A DNA stretch of 11,953 nucleotides from the NCBI GenBank assembly GCA_009787675.1, contig WQSU01000043.1:1-11953 (forward strand), in the 5' to 3' direction. The notes beneath the pieces are model-generated. The model had not been told where the DNA came from, searched no databases, and was given only the letters and a program-made list of their open reading frames with translations. The translations under genes were made by a program, and so were the position numbers. Positions 6,010 to 11,953 of this stretch are shown here, piece by piece (position 1 is the stretch's first letter; each line of letters begins with the position of its first letter). This stretch comes from Lentimicrobiaceae bacterium. Its GTDB lineage: Bacteria; Bacteroidota; Bacteroidia; Bacteroidales; WCHB1-69.

Positions 6010-6756
6010 TTATTTCTCCTCCCAATACCCTACCGGCATTAAATATAGCGGTTCCTCTTCGTCAGGAAGTTGCAATACTTTGCTCACCTCCTCGTCAACA
6101 AAAGCTCCGATAGCGCAGGTGCCTAACTGCATGGCTTCTGCTTGCAGGTAAATATTTTGGGCAGAGTGTCCTAAATCCATGCACACATATCTTTCGCGAC
6201 CTCGATCGCCATACTTGTTGGTCGTTCTACTGTAAATAGCACTGTAAAAGATAGTTGCAGGAGCTTCTTGTACCATCTTTTGTCCCCAGCAAGCTACACA
6301 AAGTTGTTCTCTTACATTTCCTTCAATCATTCTCACTATTTTATTTTCTTCAGAGATATATTTATACACTCCGGATTCAATATCTTTCACATTGCCCACT
6401 ATGGCGTAGATCTCAAAAGGGTACAAAGCGCCGGCGGAAGGAGCCGTTCTAAAGCCGCCTCTTAAAAATGCTGGATTCTCTCTCGGCTCGGTAATGCCGT
6501 ATGCAGCCCATAAAATTTGCGACAGTTGCGCGGGAGAAAGCGCCTCATTGGTGAATTGCCTGTGAGATCGCCTATGGGCTAATGCTTTTTCTACACTTAT
6601 CGTACCATCAGTATTTGGTGCGGGCAAAATGTAGGTAAGTTGGGTGTCGTCCGTTTGAACAAAACCAAGATTATTTCCTTCATTTGTAGAGGCGCTTCTA
6701 TGGCAACCTGAAAAAACAATAAGGATAAATAAATTTAAGAGGTAAATTTTTTTCAT
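6010..6756 (-). CDS. SagB/ThcOx-type nitroreductase-like lipoprotein
   Basis: A 248-residue FMN oxidoreductase of the nitroreductase superfamily. The first 17 residues are a lipoprotein signal peptide ending in the lipobox FSGC, with Cys18 as the lipidation site. Residues 19-50 are a linker and about 52-248 the enzyme domain. FMN-binding positions are RRS at 62-64 (family pattern for the phosphate), the loop TAPSAGALYP (104-113), and the helix DLGHSAQNIYLQAEAMQLGTCAIGAF (about 194-219) with PVG at 241-243. The ALYPFE and GVYKY elements are typical of SagB/ThcOx enzymes, some of which oxidise azolines in peptide natural products. Most nitroreductases are cytoplasmic, so a lipid-anchored version is unusual. 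No acidic surface-export signal follows Cys18, which suggests it faces the periplasm. The substrate is unknown. It appears to be a single-gene unit. Confidence 0.88.
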   Translation of the reverse strand: MKKIYLLNLFILIVFSGCHRSASTNEGNNLGFVQTDDTQLTYILPAPNTDGTISVEKALAHRRSHRQFTNEALSPAQLSQILWAAYGITEPRENPAFLRGGFRTAPSAGALYPFEIYAIVGNVKDIESGVYKYISEENKIVRMIEGNVREQLCVACWGQKMVQEAPATIFYSAIYSRTTNKYGDRGRERYVCMDLGHSAQNIYLQAEAMQLGTCAIGAFVDEEVSKVLQLPDEEEPLYLMPVGYWEEK

Positions 6757-6823
6757 ATTTATTAAATTTTAAGTAATAATTACTTGTTAACCTGCATTAT
6801 TCACAAATCAAGCGAAGAAAACC

Positions 6824-6888
6824 CTTAGTTTGTTGAAAATCAAATGAAAATTTACTATGGTTGCGGTGTAAAAATAAAACAAACTAAG
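6824..6888. repeat. Long-loop inverted repeat upstream of the nitroreductase gene
   Basis: CTTAGTTTGTT at 6824-6834 and its exact complement at 6878-6888 form 11-bp arms separated by 43 nt. In the plus direction the right arm is followed by AATTTTTTT. Each arm contains TTAGTTTG, close to but not a match for TAnnTTTG, pointing inward from both sides. It may be a regulator site for the nitroreductase gene, a weak terminator for plus-strand transcription, or a small RNA fold; the sequence does not decide. In the same 264-bp gene-free interval (6757-7020), a weak 5-bp stem (TTCTC 6920-6924, GAGAA 6942-6946) with short T runs on both sides is the only other candidate terminator for the Wzz/Wzy unit. 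Confidence 0.4.
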
Positions 6889-6899
6889 AATTTTTTTCA

Positions 6900-7020
6900 A
6901 TGCGCGATAATAGTAAAAATTCTCGTCCCTTAGTGCTATCGGAGAACTTTTTCCTTATCTGGAGGTGAGGCAGATGAAGAAATAGGAGAGTGGGTCGAAG
7001 AAAAGAAAATAAGAATTTAG
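6900..7020 (+). pseudogene. Possible broken small ORF between nitroreductase and Wzy-like gene
   Basis: On the plus strand an ATG at 6900 opens a 22-codon frame that ends at TGA 6966-6968. The next frame is open from 6934 to a TAG at 7018-7020 and reads as a plausible acidic hydrophilic tail, including SGGEADEEIGEWVEEKK. Removing one T from the T5 run at 6947-6953 would join them into a peptide of about 39 residues. The stretch is strongly purine-rich on this strand, unlike a random spacer. No family was recognised, no good promoter or Shine-Dalgarno is seen, and chance cannot be excluded. Confidence 0.2.
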
Positions 7021-8448
7021 CTAATAGTCTTTTAAGTTCTTTTCCTTACTCATCACATCAACCACAACAATCACTGCAATGGCAGACCAGAATGGGAGGG
7101 AGAGTTTGTCGGTATCTAAGAAGTTGTTCATGATGCCGTGAATGTAATAGGATATTAAAGCAATGACGGCAAAAAGGGCTAAAGTTTTAGGGAGTTTTTC
7201 CCGAGCTCTAACGTATGCTTTTATGCCTACTGAGCATACGGTTATCATTAAGACAATCACTATGATAACGCCCGGAAATCCCATTTCGGCACAGGGACCA
7301 ATATATTCGCTGTGGGCGTTTCCTCCATCACCGAAGTTGGTGGTAATGATTGTTTTGTATTTGCTTTTTTGATAACCTGCATAGACAAATTGGTAAGTTC
7401 CCGGTCCCCAGCCCAATATGGGACGGTCTTGAATCATCCCAAAAGCGGAATTCCACCTGTTTAAACGTTCAACGTTAGAAGCATCTGTACTAATGTTACT
7501 TATGGATTTAAGATGCTCTGTAAATTCTCCCGAAGAATCTTGGGTGTTTCTTCCCATTTTGTAGAGAATATCATCCGAAAAATAGTAGAGGGTTGAGCCG
7601 AGCAACGCCAATCCCAAGAACAACCACGAGAATTTAATACGGAGTTTTATTGCCACAAGTACGGAAAACGCCGCTATAATGCTGAGCCATGCAGCACGGC
7701 AATACGAGAAATAGAAACCTAACAGCAACACCGCCGTTAACAACAGATAATGCACTTTTTTCCATGTCGTTTTTCCATCTACAATAAAAAGTGCAATGAT
7801 TAATGGAATAAAAAAAGCAATGGCGGCGCCGTAAGCCGTGTGGTCATTGTAGAACGGATTCATGATCCAGTGCATGTTATGCTTTGAAAATCCGGAAATT
7901 GCAAATTTTATGCTCGTAATGATTATGACTATTCCTAAAGCTACGGCATAGCAATTAAAAAATGTTATTATTTTTTTTAAATCATTTCTAATTAATTGAA
8001 TTACACAAAAATAACAAGCGGTGATAAACCAAATTTTTGAAGCGAGGAATTTAAAAGAAACTAAAGGGATTTCGCTTGTAATAGACGTCATAAGCATCCA
8101 CCCCAAGTAGATGTAAATTAATATGGAAATGGGGTGCAACACTATCTTTCGCTCTAACTTAACATCATACAACAATCGTATGAAAAAGAGCAGTGTAAGC
8201 AGCAGCATAATGATTTCTGCCGGAATGGAAAGCCCCACGTCAATTTTTGTGTCGGTGAAATTGATAGAAAACGGCGTAACAAAAGCCATCAAGTAGATTA
8301 ATAAATCCACTCTAAAAAGAAGAAAGTATAAGATCACAGCCACTGCGCTAAGAAAGGGAACGAAAAAAAGCTCATAACTTAATGCAATAGTATTCAGCAA
8401 AATAAACACTACGCTTCCTCCCAACGCAATAAAGAATTTCTTGTTCAT
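7021..8448 (-). CDS. O-antigen ligase/polymerase family protein (Wzy/WaaL-like)
   Basis: A 475-residue polytopic inner-membrane protein with about 11-12 hydrophobic helices and a large periplasmic loop at about 290-380. That loop and its edges carry the signature of the O-antigen ligase/polymerase domain: YCRAAWL (249-255), ERLNRWNSAFGMI (327-339), GWGPGTY (346-352), AHSEY (378-382) and AEMG (387-390). Members either polymerise undecaprenyl-linked repeat units (Wzy), or transfer the polymer to lipid A-core (WaaL); sequence alone does not separate these. The start codon overlaps the TGA of the upstream Wzz-like gene by 4 nt (ATGA), which implies translational coupling, and pairing with Wzz favours a polymerase role. 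The reading frame stops at 7021 and a gene-free interval follows. Confidence 0.88.
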   Translation of the reverse strand: MNKKFFIALGGSVVFILLNTIALSYELFFVPFLSAVAVILYFLLFRVDLLIYLMAFVTPFSINFTDTKIDVGLSIPAEIIMLLLTLLFFIRLLYDVKLERKIVLHPISILIYIYLGWMLMTSITSEIPLVSFKFLASKIWFITACYFCVIQLIRNDLKKIITFFNCYAVALGIVIIITSIKFAISGFSKHNMHWIMNPFYNDHTAYGAAIAFFIPLIIALFIVDGKTTWKKVHYLLLTAVLLLGFYFSYCRAAWLSIIAAFSVLVAIKLRIKFSWLFLGLALLGSTLYYFSDDILYKMGRNTQDSSGEFTEHLKSISNISTDASNVERLNRWNSAFGMIQDRPILGWGPGTYQFVYAGYQKSKYKTIITTNFGDGGNAHSEYIGPCAEMGFPGVIIVIVLMITVCSVGIKAYVRAREKLPKTLALFAVIALISYYIHGIMNNFLDTDKLSLPFWSAIAVIVVVDVMSKEKNLKDY

Positions 8449-9485
8449 TCCTGCTTTGTTGTATGGTTGGCACGCTCAACTTTAATTTCTCGTCTTATCT
8501 TGTCTACAAATAAAAGTATCATCAGAGTTGCAATGAAAGTACCGATCACAGACATGAGGCCAAAAATAATTTTCTTAGGGTAACTTTTTTTATCAGGGGC
8601 AGCAGCTTTTTGAATCACAAACTTCACCGGCATTGTTCCATACGCATCCATTTGGGCATTGAGTAATTTTATTTTGGCAGAAGCGATTTGGTCGCTTAAA
8701 TAGAACTGTTCTCTCCTCAGTGCGTTGGCAATATGTCCCCATTTTTCCAGTTTTTCAATTTCTTTTTGCAAGCGTTGCGCGCCTGCCATATTTCCCTGAG
8801 CAAGTGCAATAGCATACTGTTGCATTACTCTATCCACCTGAAAATCTAAGATAAAGACTCCATTTTTAGCCAACGCGTCTAATGAATCGCCAACCTGTTG
8901 CCGTTGTATTTCTGCTTCTTTAATTTGCATCTCCAGCACTTTGCAGGCAGCCAGTGCGCGTTCGCTTTCAATTCTGTTTTTAATGGTATCTAACTCGGCA
9001 GCAATGTCATTCGCCATTTGAGCTGCCTGCTCCGGTTTCCAATCTGTCATTGAAATGGAAATAGCGCCATATTGGGTTCGTTTAATATCCATAAACCCTT
9101 TCACTGTTTCATAAAGCTTATCTTTCCAAGCTTTTCTATTTTTATTAATACCATAATAACCTGCCAAGTCATATTTTTCAATAAGCATGTCTTTTATTTC
9201 TCTGGAGTTAAGTATTTCCATCATTTGCTCAGTTTCCTCCTCAATGGCGTAGGCTTTAATGTCGAGCCTTTCATTTGCATTGTGTTCATTATTTAAAATC
9301 TTTGAAACAGAGTTGGTTCTGGGTGCATAAATAACCGTTGTGGCTTTAAATTGCGGAGGAATAAATGTTTTTGTAGTAAAAATAATGGATAATACTCCGG
9401 CAGCAAAGCAAACAATTAAAAAAAGTTTTCTCCATCGCCAAATGTAATTGATCAGACTGAATGAGTTAAATTCGTTGGGGTCCAT
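8445..9485 (-). CDS. Wzz-family polysaccharide chain-length determinant
   Basis: A 346-residue protein of polysaccharide co-polymerase type. Residues 10-20 lead into transmembrane helix 1 (about 21-38), preceded by the family pattern INYIWRWRKLFL. A long periplasmic part follows, with a small alpha/beta region (about 45-165) and an extended helix likely to form a coiled coil (about 165-275). The segment AAAPDKKSYPKK (294-305, prolines 297 and 303) precedes transmembrane helix 2 (about 306-327), as in Wzz proteins. The C-terminal tail is a short charged cytoplasmic end without Walker motifs, so this is not a fused tyrosine autokinase. It would set the modal length of a surface glycan made by the overlapping downstream gene. 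No sugar-synthesis or flippase gene is nearby, so the pair seems detached from its biosynthetic cluster. Transcription may come through the repeat region from aspS, since I saw no -7 box in the 105-nt gap. Confidence 0.85.
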   Translation of the reverse strand: MDPNEFNSFSLINYIWRWRKLFLIVCFAAGVLSIIFTTKTFIPPQFKATTVIYAPRTNSVSKILNNEHNANERLDIKAYAIEEETEQMMEILNSREIKDMLIEKYDLAGYYGINKNRKAWKDKLYETVKGFMDIKRTQYGAISISMTDWKPEQAAQMANDIAAELDTIKNRIESERALAACKVLEMQIKEAEIQRQQVGDSLDALAKNGVFILDFQVDRVMQQYAIALAQGNMAGAQRLQKEIEKLEKWGHIANALRREQFYLSDQIASAKIKLLNAQMDAYGTMPVKFVIQKAAAPDKKSYPKKIIFGLMSVIGTFIATLMILLFVDKIRREIKVERANHTTKQE

Positions 9486-9508
9486 ATAATTTAGTTTAAG
9501 GTTTTAAA

Positions 9509-9556
9509 GTGTTAAGGTGGATGGGTGTAAAGGTGGATAGGTGTAAAGTGTATGGG
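9509..9556. repeat. Three 16-bp imperfect tandem repeats
   Basis: Units are GTGTTAAGGTGGATGG (9509-9524), GTGTAAAGGTGGATAG (9525-9540) and GTGTAAAGTGTATGGG (9541-9556), directly joined. Each unit looks like two related 8-mers. They fill the gap between the Wzz start and the aspS stop and adjoin the heptamer array. Nothing else is recognisable in the gap. Confidence 0.75.
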
Positions 9557-9570
9557 GCTAAGTTTATTCG

Positions 9571-9612
9571 TAATTCCTAATTCGTAATTTCTAATTCTTA
9601 ATTCCTAATTCC
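9571..9612. repeat. Six TAATTCN-type heptamer tandem repeats overlapping the aspS 3' end
   Basis: Six units follow without a break: TAATTCC, TAATTCG, TAATTTC, TAATTCT, TAATTCC, TAATTCC, plus a degenerate unit (TTATTCG) at 9564-9570. On the minus strand the array runs from the gap into the aspS coding end and supplies its last codons and its TAG stop (9591-9593). Because the unit is 7 bp, each copy is read in a different frame. Confidence 0.8.
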
Positions 9613-11330
9613 TTCAGTTGTGTTTCAGCAACTGTGGAGGGCGCGTCTAACATGGTGTCGCGGCCTGAGTTGTTTTTGGGGAAGGCGATAAAGTCGCGGA
9701 TAGATTCGGAATCGCACAAGATAGAGCACATTCTGTCGAAACCAAAGGCGATGCCGCCGTGTGGCGGGCAACCGTATTGGAAAGCATTCATCAAAAATCC
9801 GAATTGATGTTGCGCTTCTTCTGCTGAAAATCCTAAAACGGAGAACATCTTTTGCTGCAACTCTTTGTTATAGATACGGATAGAACCGCCTCCAATTTCA
9901 GATCCGTTTATTACCAAATCGTAAGCGTTGGCATTTACAGCACCCGGATCAGTATCCAAAAGGGGAATCTGTTCCGGTTTGGGCGAAGTAAACGGGTGAT
10001 GTTTAGCGTAGTAGCGTTGGGTTTCTTCATCCCATTCTAATAATGGAAAATCAACCACCCAGAGCGGTTTATATACTCCGGCTTTTCTCAAACCAAGTTG
10101 TTTTCCCATTTCTAAACGCAATTCACACAGCTGTTTACGCACTTTATCTTTTTCTCCCGACATGATCAGGATGAGGTCGCCTGCTTCCGCACCACATTTT
10201 GCCGCCACTGATTTTAAGTCGTTTTGATCATAAAACTTATCCACAGAGGATTTAAACGTACCCTCTTCCTGGCAAAGCAGATACACCAACCCGCCGGCGC
10301 CCACTTGGGGGCGTTTCACAAAATCGGTCAAAGCATCTAATTGTTTGCGTGTATATTGAGCGCAGCCTTTGGCAACAATGCCCACCACCAATTCCGCATT
10401 ATTAAACACCGAAAAATCGCGATGTTTCAATTGTTCATTCAATTCCACAAACTGCATGTCAAAACGGATATCGGGCTTGTCGCAACCATATAAGCGCATG
10501 GCTTCTTCAAACGTCATGCGTGGAATCTCTTCTATTTCAATATCTTTAACTTTTCTAAAGATATGTTTTACCAAACCTTCAAACGTTTGCAAAATATCGT
10601 TTTGTTCAACGAACGACATTTCGCAGTCAATTTGCGTAAATTCGGGTTGGCGGTCGGCGCGCAAGTCCTCATCCCTGAAGCAGCGCACAATTTGAAAATA
10701 GCGGTCATACCCAGAAATCATCAATAACTGCTTAAAGGTTTGCGGCGATTGCGGCAAAGCATAAAACTCCCCTTGATTCATTCGGGAGGGCACAATAAAA
10801 TCGCGCGCCCCTTCTGGAGTTGATTTAATCAAAAAAGGCGTTTCAATTTCCAGAAAGCCAATGCTGTTCATATAGTTTCGTACCTCAATGCCGAGTTGAT
10901 GGCGGAAGATGATGTTGTTTTTCACAGGATTACGGCGCAAATCCAGGTAGCGGTATTTCATGCGCAGTTCGTCCCCGCCGTCCGATTCGTCCTCAATAGT
11001 GAATGGGGGTATTTCCGATTTATTCAGCACAGCAACCTCATTCACAAAGATTTCGATATCGCCGGTTGGAATATTTTTATTTTTGTTGTAGCGTTCAGCC
11101 ACTACGCCTTTCGCCTGAATGACCCATTCTCTGCCGAAATGTTCGGCGGTTTGACACAGTTCGGCATTGAGTTCGCTGTTAAAGACCAATTGGGTGATGC
11201 CGTATCTATCGCGCAAATCCACAAAGAGCATCCCGCCCAATTTTCTGTTTTTTTGCACCCAGCCACAAAGGGTAACTTCTTGATTTATATTACTAATTGT
11301 TAATTCTCCGCAGGTATGAGTTCTTAGCAT
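9591..11330 (-). CDS. aspS: Aspartyl-tRNA synthetase
   Basis: A 579-residue class IIb synthetase of bacterial type, which charges tRNA-Asp with aspartate in the cytoplasm. Residues 1-105 are the OB-fold anticodon-binding domain. The catalytic domain follows, with motif 1 around 140-170, motif 2 CFRDEDLRADRQPEF (217-231) and motif 3 GGIAFGFDRM (525-534). The bacteria-specific GAD insertion lies at about 290-410. Leu31 in the segment RKLGG, where non-discriminating enzymes typically have His, suggests the enzyme is specific for tRNA-Asp and does not also charge tRNA-Asn. The protein is complete and of normal length. Its final residues, ELGIKN, and the TAG stop lie within the heptamer array. It is transcribed away from rlmN, with a 92-bp gap between their starts. 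Confidence 0.97.
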   Translation of the reverse strand: MLRTHTCGELTISNINQEVTLCGWVQKNRKLGGMLFVDLRDRYGITQLVFNSELNAELCQTAEHFGREWVIQAKGVVAERYNKNKNIPTGDIEIFVNEVAVLNKSEIPPFTIEDESDGGDELRMKYRYLDLRRNPVKNNIIFRHQLGIEVRNYMNSIGFLEIETPFLIKSTPEGARDFIVPSRMNQGEFYALPQSPQTFKQLLMISGYDRYFQIVRCFRDEDLRADRQPEFTQIDCEMSFVEQNDILQTFEGLVKHIFRKVKDIEIEEIPRMTFEEAMRLYGCDKPDIRFDMQFVELNEQLKHRDFSVFNNAELVVGIVAKGCAQYTRKQLDALTDFVKRPQVGAGGLVYLLCQEEGTFKSSVDKFYDQNDLKSVAAKCGAEAGDLILIMSGEKDKVRKQLCELRLEMGKQLGLRKAGVYKPLWVVDFPLLEWDEETQRYYAKHHPFTSPKPEQIPLLDTDPGAVNANAYDLVINGSEIGGGSIRIYNKELQQKMFSVLGFSAEEAQHQFGFLMNAFQYGCPPHGGIAFGFDRMCSILCDSESIRDFIAFPKNNSGRDTMLDAPSTVAETQLKELGIKN

Positions 11331-11355
11331 GAATTATGTTTTTATAGAATGGGCG

Positions 11356-11388
11356 CAAATATCTACTTTTTTTACAATGGTTTTCCAA
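11356..11388 (-). promoter_or_regulatory. Candidate aspS promoter
   Basis: In the 92-bp divergent gap the minus strand has GATATTTG (11356-11363), one mismatch from TAnnTTTG, and TTG (11386-11388) 22 nt upstream, close to the usual 19-21 nt. The -7 box is 26 bp from the aspS start at 11330, so the leader would be about 20 nt. For rlmN the best plus-strand match is TTTCTTTG at 11396-11403, also one mismatch. Confidence 0.35.
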
Positions 11389-11422
11389 AAAAACCTTTCT
11401 TTGCGTTTTTCTTAAATAAAAC

Positions 11423-11953
11423 ATGGATATTAGAGAAACCCCTCCCGAACAACTTTTAACATTTTTGCAACAACATAATGAAAAACCGTTTCGTGCCAAG
11501 CAATTGCACGATTGGTTGTGGAAAAAAAATGTAATCTCTTTTGAAGAAATGATCAATATCCCCAAAAATCTGCAAGAAAAGTTGGGGCAAAATTTCTCTT
11601 TTTTGCAAACAAAAATAGCAACAGAGGTGGTGAGTACCGATAAAACAATGAAATTTCTGTTTCGTCTGTTTGATGATGAGCAGATTGAGGGGGTGCTCAT
11701 TCCGTCGCAAGGGCGGGTAACGGCATGTGTATCCTCGCAGGTGGGTTGTCCTCTCAAATGCTCGTTTTGCGCCACTGGAACGCTCGGTTTCAAACGAAAT
11801 CTCCGCTTTTGGGAAATCATTGACCAATATGTGTTGATGAACCGGCGTGCCGTAGAAACATTCGAAATCCCTATCAGTAATATCGTGTTTATGGGCATGG
11901 GCGAACCGCTACTGAATTACGATAATGTAATCAAAGCCATCGACATACTGACT
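11423..11953 (+). CDS. rlmN: Dual-specificity rRNA/tRNA adenine C2-methyltransferase RlmN, N-terminal half (partial)
   Basis: The frame from ATG at 11423 stays open to the window end (177 codons), so the gene is cut by the edge. RlmN is a radical SAM enzyme that methylates C2 of A2503 in 23S rRNA and of A37 in some tRNAs. The N-terminal part (RETPPEQLLTFLQQHNEKPFRAKQLHDWLWKK) is the family's helical accessory domain. The cluster motif CPLKCSFC places the three iron-sulfur ligands at Cys109, Cys113 and Cys116, and the glycine-rich SAM segment MGMGEPLLNY is at 157-166. GVLIPSQGRVTACVSSQ before the cluster is the usual RlmN strand and linker. The catalytic cysteine pair near the C-terminus and in the later loop is outside the window, so it cannot be checked. 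The gene diverges from aspS. Confidence 0.95.
   Translation, partial: MDIRETPPEQLLTFLQQHNEKPFRAKQLHDWLWKKNVISFEEMINIPKNLQEKLGQNFSFLQTKIATEVVSTDKTMKFLFRLFDDEQIEGVLIPSQGRVTACVSSQVGCPLKCSFCATGTLGFKRNLRFWEIIDQYVLMNRRAVETFEIPISNIVFMGMGEPLLNYDNVIKAIDILT

Noticed and set aside
9509..9612. CRISPR array
   Set aside because: The repeat units are 7 or 16 bp and directly joined, with no spacers and no cas genes.
10896..11303. Plus-strand open frame of 135 codons
   Set aside because: It is antisense to the well-conserved N-terminal part of aspS and shows no protein features of its own.
11293..11898. Minus-strand open frame of 201 codons
   Set aside because: It lies antisense to rlmN, whose sense frame carries the CxxxCxxC radical SAM motif, and overlaps the aspS start; the product is low in recognisable structure.

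Overview
The window looks like chromosomal DNA of a member of the Bacteroidota, probably close to Bacteroidales. The evidence is the low GC content, -7 boxes of the Bacteroidota type (TAnnTTTG) with few Shine-Dalgarno sites, an SPII lipoprotein of Bacteroidota style, a uniquely Bacteroidota barrel family ending in a run of tyrosines, a DUF3822-like protein, and an ornithine/glycine-lipid-type fused acyltransferase. This is inferred from protein character; no search was run. The content is mostly housekeeping and envelope biogenesis. I saw no CRISPR array, tRNA, rRNA, phage gene or transposase.

Layout: 1-192 (+) is the 3' end of ffh, facing rimM (276-794, -) across a hairpin. On the minus strand rimM lies 8 nt behind a 581-aa PlsC + GNAT-like acyltransferase fusion (803-2548). 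Upstream is a compact four-gene minus-strand run, in transcription order: a membrane-anchored pilin-like protein of unknown function (5174-5854), a short DUF3822-like protein (4691-5161), an outer-membrane barrel (3868-4686) and the Kdo transferase waaA (2630-3862). Good -7 boxes precede both the four-gene run and the acyltransferase. Further right come a SagB-type nitroreductase lipoprotein (6010-6756), a 264-bp gap with an inverted repeat and a possible broken small ORF, an overlapping Wzz/Wzy-like pair (7021-9485), a gap made of two tandem repeat arrays, aspS (9591-11330), and the divergent, truncated rlmN (11423 to the window end, +).

Functional picture: three units concern the cell envelope. 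WaaA adds Kdo to lipid A, the acyltransferase probably makes an amino-acid-based aminolipid, and the Wzz/Wzy pair controls polymerisation or ligation and length of a surface polysaccharide. The translation genes (ffh, rimM, aspS, rlmN) flank them. The most open question is the conserved-looking trio upstream of waaA, which together could span inner membrane, cytoplasm and outer membrane. The most striking non-coding signals are a perfect 9-bp-stem palindrome in the leader of the acyltransferase gene and a heptamer tandem array that supplies the last codons and stop of aspS.
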